Shown: positions 7,920-16,172 of the stretch, one piece after another
How positions within the stretch are numbered: the first letter of the stretch is position 1
Layout of the letters: each line of letters starts with the position of its first letter
Source: Parvicella sp963922585
GTDB taxonomy: Bacteria > Bacteroidota > Bacteroidia > Flavobacteriales_D > Parvicellaceae
Assembly (NCBI GenBank): GCA_963922585.1
Contig: CAWUIK010000001.1
Location: forward strand, 1 to 64,000
Direction: 5' to 3'
Length of the DNA stretch: 64,000 nucleotides
Notes under the pieces: model-generated
What the model was told of the DNA's origin: nothing
What the model saw: the letters and a program-made list of their open reading frames with translations, nothing else
Database searches by the model: none
Program-made: the position numbers and the translations under genes

Positions 7920-9257
7920 ATGAAATTAGTTAAAAGAATTATACTATTTGTGCTTTTAGGAGCATTGATTTTTGGACTTGTTTATGCCTACAACAGGCTT
8001 CCCATTGTGACAGGTTATGCAGCTAAAGACATGTGCTCTTGCGTTTTTATCGCTGGTAGAGACCCCAAAGATGTTGATGCTAATGAATTTCAATTTAGTT
8101 TGATAAAATATGCTAGCGCAACCGTTGATTATGAAAATAAAACTGTAACCGCAAAAGTTTTAGGAATGGGTACAAAAACAGCATATTTTCACCCAAAGAA
8201 AGGTTGTGCCATCCTCAACGAAACTGAAGCAAAAGTCTTCTTGGAAGATGTGAACTACGATGGAATTGGAAATTTTAATGAAATTCCTCTTGAAATTTCT
8301 CAAGACGATGACAACATTTCTTATGATATTCTAAACGAAGCTGTAGCAAAGCATTTCAAAGATACAGACCCTGAAAAACCTTTTGGAACTCGTGCGGTTT
8401 TGGTATTAAAAAACGGAAAAATCATAGCCGAACAATATGCTGAAGGTTTTGATCAAAACAGCATGCATATTGGATGGTCAATGACCAAAAGTATTTTCAG
8501 CGCTCTTGTTGGAGTTGCCCTAGAACAAAATTATATTTCATCGGTTGATGAAAATTCTCTATTCAAAGAGTGGAAAAATGATGACAGAAAAAATATCACT
8601 TTAAAAAACTTGTTACAAATGAATTCTGGATTAGAGTGGACAGAAGATTATGGAGATATTTCGGAAGCTACAGTAATGTTGTACGACAGAGACGACATGA
8701 TTTCTTACGCCAAAAGTTCTGAATTAGAAGGTGAAATTGGCAAACATTGGGAATATTCCTCTGGAAGTTCAAACTTATTATCAGGATTATTAAGACAACG
8801 ATTCGAAAATTATGAAAGTTATTTCAAATTTCCTTATGAGCAACTTTTCAAGAAAATTGGAGCACCCTCGTTTATCATAGAGACAGATGCAAAAGGCAAT
8901 TTTGTAGCCTCGTCTTACGCTTGGGCAACCGCTAGAGATTGGGCAAAATTCGGTTTATTGTATGCCAATGATGGCTACTACAACAACGAAAAATTACTTC
9001 CGGATGGTTGGTGTCAATTCATTTCAGAAAATGCTGAAGGCTCAGAAGGAGGTTATGGCGCTCAGTTTTGGCTTCCTACCAAAGAAGAATACCCTACCGC
9101 TCCCACAGACATGTATTTTGCTGACGGTTTTCAAGGACAAAGAATTTTTATCATCCCTTCAGAAGATTTGGTTATCGTGAGATTAGGCTTGACAAGGTTT
9201 GAACAACCCAACTATGACATTTTGATTTCAGATGTATTGAAAGCAATTAAAAATTAA
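7920..9257 (+). CDS. Beta-lactamase-fold serine hydrolase (class C-like), membrane-anchored
   Basis: A 445-residue protein of the beta-lactamase/penicillin-binding-like family (6-aminohexanoate-dimer hydrolase and esterase relatives). The nucleophile motif SMTK is at 187-190 and the second motif is Y279-S-S. The third motif position seems to be taken by GFQGQR near the C-terminus in place of KTG. An N-terminal hydrophobic helix (about 7-24) acts as an uncleaved anchor or signal, so it works in the periplasm. The region 35-130 is a family-specific N-terminal extension. The substrate is unknown; a beta-lactam resistance role is not implied. It is followed 43 bases later by the SDR gene. Confidence 0.8.
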   Translation: MKLVKRIILFVLLGALIFGLVYAYNRLPIVTGYAAKDMCSCVFIAGRDPKDVDANEFQFSLIKYASATVDYENKTVTAKVLGMGTKTAYFHPKKGCAILNETEAKVFLEDVNYDGIGNFNEIPLEISQDDDNISYDILNEAVAKHFKDTDPEKPFGTRAVLVLKNGKIIAEQYAEGFDQNSMHIGWSMTKSIFSALVGVALEQNYISSVDENSLFKEWKNDDRKNITLKNLLQMNSGLEWTEDYGDISEATVMLYDRDDMISYAKSSELEGEIGKHWEYSSGSSNLLSGLLRQRFENYESYFKFPYEQLFKKIGAPSFIIETDAKGNFVASSYAWATARDWAKFGLLYANDGYYNNEKLLPDGWCQFISENAEGSEGGYGAQFWLPTKEEYPTAPTDMYFADGFQGQRIFIIPSEDLVIVRLGLTRFEQPNYDILISDVLKAIKN

Positions 9258-9300
9258 ATAAATATTTCTTATCATAATTTGACATTTTAAATTTTAACTG

Positions 9301-10131
9301 ATGAACGAAAATAAAACAGCACTCATTACTGGTGCTACTTCAGGAATAGGATATGTAATTGCAGAACATTTAGTTCATAAAGGATATAATGTTATTATTT
9401 TGGGACGATCTAATCAAAAACTCGATTCATTAATTCAAAACCTGAAAAGGATTAATTCTAAGGTAAAACTTGATAAATTTTTATGTGATTTATCCTCATT
9501 AGAGTCTATTGAAAAAGCTTGCGAATCAATAAAGCAAACTTATAAGTCTATTGATTTAATGGTTTTAAATGCAGGTTTATGGAATTTTCAATTTATCGAA
9601 ACCGTTGATAAAATAGAGGAAACACTTCAAGTAAATCTTCTAGCACCAATTGTAATTTTCAACGAACTGAAAGAACTTATTCCAAAGAACCAAGAATCAA
9701 AAGTTATTTTCACATCTTCTGGCTTGCACCAAGGAATCATTAATTTTTCGGATATTGAATTTCGTCAAAAGTTCTCAGGTTTCAAAGCTTATCGTCAATC
9801 AAAACTAGGATTATTGATGTTAACGAGATGGCTCTCAAAACAACCCAGTTATGCCGGCATAACTTTCTATTCAGTTCATCCTGGCATGGTAAATACACAA
9901 TTAGGAAGGAGTGCAGGTTGGTTTTCTAGAACCATCTTTAAATTATTGGGTAAATCGAAAGAAAAAGGCGCACAAACTCATATTCATCTTATTGACTGTA
10001 ATTGTAGTGAATTAGAGCAAGGTGCCTACTATGCAAATAGCAGAGTTACCAAAACGACTTCCTATTCATACGACATGAAAACTGCAGAAAAACTTTGGAA
10101 TACATTGAAAGAATACGCTACACTTAATTAA
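9301..10131 (+). CDS. Short-chain dehydrogenase/reductase (SDR)
   Basis: A 276-residue NAD(P)-dependent oxidoreductase. The nucleotide-binding motif TGATSGIG is at 10-17, the NAG motif at 90-92, the catalytic Ser near 139-140 and YxxxK at Y164/K168. Its architecture, including an HPGMVNTQLGR segment, resembles retinol dehydrogenase/WW-domain oxidoreductase-type SDRs, which often act on lipophilic ketones. The next gene, 13 bases downstream, is a membrane protein with a Coq4-like motif, so the two are probably co-transcribed. The true substrate cannot be stated. Confidence 0.85.
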   Translation: MNENKTALITGATSGIGYVIAEHLVHKGYNVIILGRSNQKLDSLIQNLKRINSKVKLDKFLCDLSSLESIEKACESIKQTYKSIDLMVLNAGLWNFQFIETVDKIEETLQVNLLAPIVIFNELKELIPKNQESKVIFTSSGLHQGIINFSDIEFRQKFSGFKAYRQSKLGLLMLTRWLSKQPSYAGITFYSVHPGMVNTQLGRSAGWFSRTIFKLLGKSKEKGAQTHIHLIDCNCSELEQGAYYANSRVTKTTSYSYDMKTAEKLWNTLKEYATLN

Positions 10132-10144
10132 TTTACAAAATCAT

Positions 10145-10705
10145 ATGAAATCTGATGATTTAGAATTAACTGTTGAAGAAAGCATCAACATTTTTTATAA
10201 AGAAAATAATTTTGGAGAAGATGGTGGAGCATCAAAAAAATATGCATGGATAAAATTTGGTTTTTTTTCCATTCCAATTCCCAACTCAAAAAGCAGAAGA
10301 GAAAATGTATATTTACACGATGTGAGTCATATTGTGACCGGGTATGATACTTCTTGGGAAGGTGAAAGTTCAGTTTCTGCTTGGGAGGTTGCTTCAGGAG
10401 GTTGGAAAAAACTTTTTATACCATGGTTACTTACACTTTGGGCAATGGGACTAGGTGCTTTGTTCTACCCAAAAAGTGTAATAAAATCTTTCAAAAAAGG
10501 ACTTACCATGAATAATGCTTTGACTCGTGGTCTTACCCAAAATGAAATTTACAATTATAAAGTGTATGAATTTAAAGAGTTCTTAAGTGACCAACCTAAT
10601 AAAAACAAAAGTCTACTTTTATGGATGATATTAAGTATCATTGTTTTTATGTTTCCTATAATTCTTTTTGTGTTAGTTATTTATGAAATAATAATTTATT
10701 TATAG
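10145..10705 (+). CDS. Membrane protein with Coq4-like HDxxH-x11-E motif
   Basis: This 186-residue protein is not firmly recognised. It contains YLHDVSHIVTGYDTSWEGE (57-74), where H58, D59, H62 and E74 reproduce the HDxxH-x11-E metal-ligand pattern of the ubiquinone-biosynthesis protein Coq4. Coq4 itself lacks membrane helices, whereas this protein has a hydrophobic stretch near 92-107 and a strong C-terminal helix (about 157-185). Its partner 13 bases upstream is an SDR, which could fit lipid or quinone redox chemistry, but that is inference. It may be a distant Coq4-like protein or an unrelated membrane hydrolase with a similar metal site. Confidence 0.55.
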   Translation: MKSDDLELTVEESINIFYKENNFGEDGGASKKYAWIKFGFFSIPIPNSKSRRENVYLHDVSHIVTGYDTSWEGESSVSAWEVASGGWKKLFIPWLLTLWAMGLGALFYPKSVIKSFKKGLTMNNALTRGLTQNEIYNYKVYEFKEFLSDQPNKNKSLLLWMILSIIVFMFPIILFVLVIYEIIIYL

Positions 10706-10757
10706 ACCTTAAATTTTAAAACCAAAATTTAAAATAATAAATCTGACATTCAAGAAT

Positions 10758-10786
10758 TTGATATACAATGTGAATGTGTACATTTG
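10758..10786 (+). promoter_or_regulatory. Promoter TTG-N18-TACATTTG
   Basis: TTG at 10758-10760 and TACATTTG at 10779-10786 with an 18-base spacer. It lies 19 bases before the thioesterase ATG and should drive the three-gene thioesterase/PagL-like/DUF2807 unit. Confidence 0.7.
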
Positions 10787-10805
10787 TAAATAACAAAATT
10801 CGAGT

Positions 10806-11231
10806 ATGGACATTCTTAGTATTTACAATCAACACAACGCATTTGGAAGGCATTTGGATATGCAATATGAAATCATTTCGCCTGGATTAGTGCATTATCA
10901 CTTGAAAGTAACCAAAGATTTACTCGCAACTAAAAAGGCTGCTCACGGAGGCGCAATTGCGGGTTTTATGGATGCTATTGTGGGTGTAGCCGCTTTGAGC
11001 AAAGCCATCGAGGATGAAAAAATTGTAAGTACAATTGAGTTTAAAATCAATTACCTCGCCCCTGCTCTATTGGGTGATGAATTGCTTGGAATTGGTGAAG
11101 TCATTCAAAAAGGGAATAGAATTATAGTAAGTAAGGGAGAAATATTTAATCAAAATAAACAAATGATTGCAACTTGTATTGCAACGCTTAACGCTTATCC
11201 GGTTTCCAAAAGTGATTTTTTTAATGAATAA
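10806..11231 (+). CDS. PaaI-type hotdog thioesterase
   Basis: A 141-residue acyl-CoA thioesterase of the hotdog fold (4HBT, PaaI group). The active-site HGG is at 47-49 inside AAHGGAIAGFMDAIVG, followed by the usual strand pattern ending in IVSKGEIFNQNKQMIATCIATLNAY. It should hydrolyse a small acyl-CoA thioester in the cytoplasm; the acyl chain is unknown. Its end overlaps the start of the PagL-like gene by 8 bases, indicating translational coupling. Confidence 0.8.
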   Translation: MDILSIYNQHNAFGRHLDMQYEIISPGLVHYHLKVTKDLLATKKAAHGGAIAGFMDAIVGVAALSKAIEDEKIVSTIEFKINYLAPALLGDELLGIGEVIQKGNRIIVSKGEIFNQNKQMIATCIATLNAYPVSKSDFFNE

Positions 11232-12285
11232 ATATTTGATCATTATATATTTTCTTTTGTTTAATTTGGGAATTTTTGCCCAGCTTAGTAATCACGCACA
11301 AACAATTGCTTTTAATTTAGGGTCAGGCGGTTTTATTCCTCACAAAAGTTCCGTTAGACATTTACTAGGAGGACCTGCACACAAGTTTGAGTTAGATTAT
11401 ACTTTTAGAACTCAAGGACAAAAAAACTTTAATCAATGGTATAAGCATCCTTATTTTGGTATAGTATACGCTTTTGAAACTTCCGGAAATTCGACTTTGA
11501 TCGGAAATATGCAATCTTTAAACTTATTTGTAGGATTGCCTTTATATAGTGGTAATAATCCTCTTAGATTTAGAATGGGAGCAGGTTTGGGTTGGATAGA
11601 AAAAACATTTGACCTTCAAAACAATCATAAAAGCAACGCTATTGGTAGTCATATCAATTCCAATATACAATTTAGATTTGAAAAGGATTTTCAAATTTTC
11701 CCAAGTCATATCTTAAAGTTGGGAATTGGTTTTTCTCATTTTTCTAATGGTTCGTATCAAAAACCTAATTTGGGAATCAACTTTGCTCATTTTTATTTTG
11801 GATATGGTTTTCAAATGAAAAAACATGCGCCTATTGAACAAGAAAAAGTAAGTAAAAAAATTACAGGCGATAATCCTTTTCAATTTAAAGTTATCTCTGG
11901 TTTTGGCATAAAAGAAAATGTTACCTTATTAGAAAGTAAATATTTCATTGGGGTTCTCTCAGGTCAATTGGAACGAAAAATAAACCATATCTCTTCATGG
12001 ATTCTAGCTTCCGATAACTACATCAATTATGCACTTCAAAACAATCCGAAAGGTATTTTTCAATCTGGTATATCCGTTGGATCCATGTTGCTTTTTGATA
12101 AAGTAAGATTAGGTTTTTGTATAGGTTCTTACCTTTGGAATGCTCCATCTGAAGATGAAAAGATTTATAACAAAATTATGGTTGAATACCATTTTAGTCA
12201 AAAACTTTTTTGTCAATTGTTGCTCAAATCTCACAAAGCTACTGCTGATTTTATTAATCTTACTTTAGGAATGAACATCAAATGA
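11224..12285 (+). CDS. PagL-like acyloxyacyl hydrolase (lipid A deacylase family)
   Basis: A 353-residue outer-membrane protein. The start chosen is the ATG at 11224, giving a clean signal peptide ending FAQ (residues 1-20); a longer in-frame reading would lie inside the thioesterase. The PagL signature is GFSHFSNG with H172 and S174 followed by KPNLGIN, where the His-x-Ser spacing matches the PagL catalytic pair. The third catalytic position, Glu twelve residues after the Ser in PagL, is N186 here. The first 195 residues form the beta-barrel; the C-terminal 150 residues look like more beta strands and may be a second domain. It may remove a lipid A acyl chain. Confidence 0.7.
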   Translation: MNKYLIIIYFLLFNLGIFAQLSNHAQTIAFNLGSGGFIPHKSSVRHLLGGPAHKFELDYTFRTQGQKNFNQWYKHPYFGIVYAFETSGNSTLIGNMQSLNLFVGLPLYSGNNPLRFRMGAGLGWIEKTFDLQNNHKSNAIGSHINSNIQFRFEKDFQIFPSHILKLGIGFSHFSNGSYQKPNLGINFAHFYFGYGFQMKKHAPIEQEKVSKKITGDNPFQFKVISGFGIKENVTLLESKYFIGVLSGQLERKINHISSWILASDNYINYALQNNPKGIFQSGISVGSMLLFDKVRLGFCIGSYLWNAPSEDEKIYNKIMVEYHFSQKLFCQLLLKSHKATADFINLTLGMNIK

Positions 12286-13010
12286 GAAGTATAATTTTAG
12301 TCATATTATCTTTTTTGATGCTGATATGTTGTAAAAAAAGCAACGAAAGAAGGTGTGTGAAGTCATCTGGAAAAAACCAATCGAATACAATCAATGATAT
12401 TGATGTTTCCTCAATAGAGGTTAATGATAACATTTCACTTATTTTGGTAAACGATTCTCTTAATCAATTGGAAATTATTGGTGGAGAGCACTTACTTGAA
12501 TATATAAGTAATGAAATTTTTGATCATAAATTAACATTATCAAACAACAATAAATGTAATTTTTTAAGAAAAAAAGATAGCATAACTGTAATTTATCATT
12601 TTACTCATTTAGACACATTATTAATCAATGGTTTTGGAAATATTTATTCCGAAGACACGATAAAAAATGATATTTATATCTATGCAGAAGAAAGTTTTTC
12701 GAGTATTGATTTAACTTTTGACAACCAAAATACTACGATAATAGGACAAATTGGAAGTATTGAAGCAGTACTTCATGGAAGTTGTTCTAATTTATACATG
12801 TATAGCAATGGAGCAGGGAAAATGGACGCAAGAGATTTATTTTGTAAAAACGCTCATGGTCACAGCCAAAGTTTGGGAGATTTTTACTTAAATGCAATTG
12901 AATATTTGAATATAGAATTGAGAAGCGCTGGGAATTTTTACATTTATAATTCAGAAAATGCAATACTAAATATTACAAAAGAGGGAATTGGAGAGATTTT
13001 ATACGAATAA
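12282..13010 (+). CDS. DUF2807 (GIN domain) lipoprotein
   Basis: A 242-residue lipoprotein with signal and lipobox (FLMLICC), so it is surface- or periplasm-anchored. From about residue 40 it is all beta: repeated short strands such as DVSSIEVNDNISLILVND, the GFGNI turn and GSIEAVLHGSCSNLYMYSNGAGKMDARDL. This is the pattern of the GIN/DUF2807 'putative auto-transporter adhesin head' fold, a right-handed beta-helix-like stack. The function of the family is unknown. It overlaps the PagL-like gene by four bases (ATGA). Confidence 0.75.
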   Translation: MRSIILVILSFLMLICCKKSNERRCVKSSGKNQSNTINDIDVSSIEVNDNISLILVNDSLNQLEIIGGEHLLEYISNEIFDHKLTLSNNNKCNFLRKKDSITVIYHFTHLDTLLINGFGNIYSEDTIKNDIYIYAEESFSSIDLTFDNQNTTIIGQIGSIEAVLHGSCSNLYMYSNGAGKMDARDLFCKNAHGHSQSLGDFYLNAIEYLNIELRSAGNFYIYNSENAILNITKEGIGEILYE

Positions 13011-13058
13011 AACAAAAAGTAAAACTGAATGCCTCTTTAATTCTAAAAAATATAAATC

Positions 13059-13511
13059 ATGAAAATCAATCAAATTCTAGACGAATTGGAAACTTATTTA
13101 CCCCAAATTGATAAATCCAATCCAAAAATCTCTCAAAAAGATGTAGCCTGGCATATCGACCATTCACTAAAGGTAATCAACACGATTTCTAAAACTATCC
13201 TAGAATCTAATCCCAAAGATTATACAAAAAAATTCAAATGGATAAAGTGGTATTTTTTTACTTTTAAAATCATTCCTAGAGGAAAGGTAAAAGCGCCAGA
13301 AATTGTAATTGAGAAAAATGCAATTCCTTTAGAAGCCCTCCAAAAACAATTTACATTGGCAAGACACAACATTGCACAATTACAAAAAATAGATTCAAAC
13401 CATTTATTTATGCATCCTTTGCTTGGAAAACTAAACGTAAATGAAACTTTGAAATTTTTCCCTGTTCATACGCAACATCATTTTAAAATCATCAAAGACA
13501 TTGTAAAATAA
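13059..13511 (+). CDS. DUF1569/DinB-like protein
   Basis: A 150-residue soluble helical protein of the DinB/YfiT-like superfamily (DUF1569). His residues occur at the places where the family binds a metal: WHIDHS near residue 32 and HTQHHF near 137-142. Family members are often thiol-dependent or stress-related transferases, but this one's substrate is unknown. It ends two bases before the DUF1853 gene, and the two probably share a transcript. DinB-fold metal site is seen; biochemical role is not. Confidence 0.65.
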   Translation: MKINQILDELETYLPQIDKSNPKISQKDVAWHIDHSLKVINTISKTILESNPKDYTKKFKWIKWYFFTFKIIPRGKVKAPEIVIEKNAIPLEALQKQFTLARHNIAQLQKIDSNHLFMHPLLGKLNVNETLKFFPVHTQHHFKIIKDIVK

Positions 13512-13513
13512 TC

Positions 13514-14338
13514 TTGGAAAAAGAAAATGATATCGAATTGCTTCAACAATACATTGGATTTCTAAATTCATCCGATTTGTTTTTAGAATCTCCATTTGTA
13601 CCTATTGAAAATTATAAATTAAAAACCTATAAGCCAAACATCAAGAGACTTAACATTCCTTCTTCTATGCGATTAGGAAATAGAGTGGAACAGTTTATTT
13701 TTGACAATCTCAATCAAAATAAAGATATTGAGTGGATTGAAAAAAACATTCAAATAATTGAAGATAAGGTTACTTTAGGAGAATTAGATTGTATTTTTTT
13801 AGAAAACAATACTTTTGTGCACCTTGAAATTGTATATAAATTCTATTTATATGACGAAAATGAAGGTAATTCGCAACTAGAGCATTGGATTGGACCTAAT
13901 AGGAAAGACAGTTTGGTTCAGAAATTAGAAAAATTACAACAAAAACAATTTCCACTATTGTTTCATCCTAAAGTAAAAGCTAACTTTAAAAATAGGCCAA
14001 TAGATTTTAAAAACATACAGCAAAAAACAATTTTTAAAGCCAAACTTTTTGTGCCTTTTCAAAAAGAAATTGAAATCTTAAAACCTATTAATCCAGAATG
14101 TAATAAAGGTTTTTATATTCATTTTAAAAATTTATTCCTAATTCAAGAAAACCTCTTCTATGTTCCATCAAAACTCAATTGGCTTTCAGACCCTATAATA
14201 GATGTAAGTTGGTGTGACTATAAGACTTTTCTTTTGAAAATTGAAAAAGACATTACAAATCAAAAATCGCCATTGTGTTGGATGAAAACCTCAGAGGAAA
14301 AAATAACATCTTTTTTTGTAGTTTGGTGGGACTTCTGA
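13514..14338 (+). CDS. DUF1853 protein, PD-(D/E)XK nuclease-like
   Basis: A 274-residue protein of the DUF1853 family. It shows RLGNRVEQFIFDNL, then LGELDCIF and VHLEIVYKFYL, matching the Glu/Asp, Glu-x(3)-Lys core of PD-(D/E)XK nuclease-like folds, and HWIGPNRKDSL, typical of DUF1853. No signal peptide. The start is a rare TTG two bases after the DUF1569 stop, with no ATG nearby, so expression probably depends on coupling to the upstream gene. Whether it cleaves nucleic acid is unknown. Confidence 0.7.
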   Translation: MEKENDIELLQQYIGFLNSSDLFLESPFVPIENYKLKTYKPNIKRLNIPSSMRLGNRVEQFIFDNLNQNKDIEWIEKNIQIIEDKVTLGELDCIFLENNTFVHLEIVYKFYLYDENEGNSQLEHWIGPNRKDSLVQKLEKLQQKQFPLLFHPKVKANFKNRPIDFKNIQQKTIFKAKLFVPFQKEIEILKPINPECNKGFYIHFKNLFLIQENLFYVPSKLNWLSDPIIDVSWCDYKTFLLKIEKDITNQKSPLCWMKTSEEKITSFFVVWWDF

Positions 14339-14380
14339 AATTTAATTTTCAACAAAACTTAGCAGTTTATTATAAAATGG

Positions 14381-14388
14381 TACATTTG
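14381..14388 (+). promoter_or_regulatory. -7 promoter element (TACATTTG)
   Basis: Matches TAnnTTTG and lies 23 bases before the ATG of the aldolase-CBS gene. No convincing TTG upstream. Confidence 0.55.
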
Positions 14389-14411
14389 CAAAAAAATATT
14401 CAAATACTAAA

Positions 14412-15419
14412 ATGGAATTATATTTAGATTCAGCAGATATCAATGAGATTAAAGAAGTGATGCAATTAGGTTTTATCACTGGACTTACCACTACTCCAAC
14501 ATTTATGGCTCGTCATGGAATTACAGATGTAGATGGAGCCATCATTGAATTATCCAAGATTGTTCCTGTACTTCAAATTGAAGCATTGGGAAGTAATGTT
14601 GATGAAATTGTAGCAGAAGCCTACCGTCAAGAAGCTTTGGGATTAGACAGAAAAACTACCGTTTATAAAATTCCAATTTCAATGGAAGGTGTAAAAGCTT
14701 GTAAGAAATTGACTGATGAAGGATTTTTAGTAAATATCCATTTGGTATATACTTTACAACAAGCCTATATGGCGATGCAAGCAGGAGCCACATATGTGTG
14801 TCCACTTGTTGGAAGATTACAAGATGAAGGTCACGATGCAATTGCTTTGATAGAACAATGTGTAGAAGCTGTAAATTACTATGGTTACGATACCAAAATC
14901 ATGTTTTCTTCTGTAAGACATTCTGAACACGTTAGAAATGCAATCAACGCTGGAGTTCATACTGTTACTGTTCCTTGGAAAGTGATGAAAAACCTTACAG
15001 AAAATAACTTTACTACTATAGGTACCAAACAATTTGAGGCTGACACAAGATTGATGACTTTGACTGTTGGGCAAGCTATGGCTGATAAAAACCCTGTAGT
15101 TACTACTAATACTTCAATAGCAGATTGTTTGATCAAAATGACCGCTGGAGGATTTGGTGCTGTGACTATTATCAGTAGCAATAATGAGCCTTTGGGAATT
15201 TTCACAGATGGAGATTTGAGAAGATTAGTTGAAAAAGATGGTGCAGATGCGGTTTCCAAAAAAGTGGGAGAATTAGACCTCAAAATGCCACATCACATTG
15301 AAAGTTCGGCTTTACTTTACCACGCACAACAAAAATTCTCTTCTGAAAAAGTTGATGAATTGGTAGTGCTAGAAGATGGAAAAGTAGTAGGAATGTTGGA
15401 TGTTCAGGATTTGTTATAG
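14412..15419 (+). CDS. Transaldolase/fructose-6-phosphate aldolase-family protein fused to a CBS pair
   Basis: A 335-residue fusion. Residues 1 to about 215 are a small transaldolase/FSA-type (MipB) TIM barrel: D6 in LYLDSADI, GLTTTPTF at 24-31, Schiff-base K86 in VYKIPIS, then NIHLVYTLQQAYMAMQAGA and ATYVCPLVGR. Normal members stop near 215-220. Residues 217-335 add two CBS domains, the first with VTIISSNNEPLGIFTDGDLRR and the second with VVLEDGKVVGMLDVQDLL. This CBS pair is very like the one fused to sugar-phosphate isomerases of the KdsD/KpsF group, where it binds an effector. The enzyme presumably cleaves or forms a ketose phosphate under allosteric control by a nucleotide or sugar phosphate; the true reaction is not known. 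Confidence 0.85.
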   Translation: MELYLDSADINEIKEVMQLGFITGLTTTPTFMARHGITDVDGAIIELSKIVPVLQIEALGSNVDEIVAEAYRQEALGLDRKTTVYKIPISMEGVKACKKLTDEGFLVNIHLVYTLQQAYMAMQAGATYVCPLVGRLQDEGHDAIALIEQCVEAVNYYGYDTKIMFSSVRHSEHVRNAINAGVHTVTVPWKVMKNLTENNFTTIGTKQFEADTRLMTLTVGQAMADKNPVVTTNTSIADCLIKMTAGGFGAVTIISSNNEPLGIFTDGDLRRLVEKDGADAVSKKVGELDLKMPHHIESSALLYHAQQKFSSEKVDELVVLEDGKVVGMLDVQDLL

Positions 15420-15479
15420 AAACAAATTCATTTATTTATTGATGTTATTTTTCTCAGACTATTTTATTTCTTCAGGAAA

Positions 15480-15504
15480 TTAAGACATCATTGGAATGTC
15501 TTAA
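15480..15504. terminator. Possible bidirectional stem-loop between convergent genes
   Basis: A 9-bp perfect inverted repeat (15480-15488 with 15496-15504, 7-base loop) between the aldolase-CBS gene and the CIA30-like gene, overlapping the latter's stop. No long T run follows on either strand, so terminator function is tentative. Confidence 0.4.
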
Positions 15505-16052
15505 TTAAACTTAATATCTTGAACTAACAACTCAAAGTTTTCTTCTACTTTATTACTAATTAAAAAAGCAATTTGATCAATTGTAGGTTGGTCAAAATTG
15601 GGTAAATCGAGTTTACTCCCCATATAAGACGGATACATTTCATTTAATTGAATAATCACTGTTTCCCATTCACCTGAGGTTTCAAATGTTTTTATATAGG
15701 AGTAATAATGATTTTGTTTAGCTCTAACCCTAAACTGATATGATTTGCCATCACCTTTAAGACGAATTTGTATCTCTTTGTAATTACCGACTTCTAATTT
15801 TTGCAAATTATGACGCATCATAGTAAAACCACCATTATTCTGCAAAGATACATTTCCATAAAATTTTCCATATCCGTCTTTAGTTATTTCAAAGCCTCCT
15901 TTTGACAAGCCACCCATAACACCATCATTAATTATTTTCCATTCATTAGCCGAATTTTTACTAAAGGTATAAATATCATTCGATGATCTTTCTTCCGACA
16001 TACAGGCGCTTATTAAAATTGTTAAGATTAGTGTTATCATGTTTGCTTTCAT
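15501..16052 (-). CDS. CIA30-domain lipoprotein
   Basis: A 183-residue protein with a lipoprotein signal (ILISAC) and a CIA30 (NADH:ubiquinone oxidoreductase intermediate-associated protein 30) jelly-roll domain: WKIINDGVMGGLSKG, GNVSLQNNGGFTMMR, IQIRLKGDGKSYQFRVR and the closing QIAFLIS...FELLVQDI. Bacterial members are carbohydrate-binding-module-like proteins of unknown role, not complex I assembly factors by any evidence. It stands alone between an apparent stem-loop and the acc operon terminator. Confidence 0.78.
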   Translation of the reverse strand: MKANMITLILTILISACMSEERSSNDIYTFSKNSANEWKIINDGVMGGLSKGGFEITKDGYGKFYGNVSLQNNGGFTMMRHNLQKLEVGNYKEIQIRLKGDGKSYQFRVRAKQNHYYSYIKTFETSGEWETVIIQLNEMYPSYMGSKLDLPNFDQPTIDQIAFLISNKVEENFELLVQDIKFN

Positions 16053-16109
16053 TTATATACTAACAAATAAAACCCTCTAAATGTTTTATAAAGATAATTT
16101 TACACTAAT

Positions 16110-16150
16110 AAAAAGAAAAAAGCCCAAACTTTTATAAAAATTTGGGCTTT
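16110..16150 (-). terminator. Terminator of the plsX-fabH-accB-accC operon
   Basis: Read on the minus strand, a 10-bp GC-containing stem (arms at 16119-16128 and 16141-16150) is followed by a T-rich tract, 23 bases after the accC stop. Confidence 0.85.
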
Positions 16151-16172
16151 AAAAAATAGGTTAATTGTTTCC

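Noticed and set aside
7920..9257. Beta-lactam resistance gene
   Set aside because: The SxxK and YxS motifs only show the fold; the KTG-like motif is not kept and the N-terminal region is that of hydrolase relatives.
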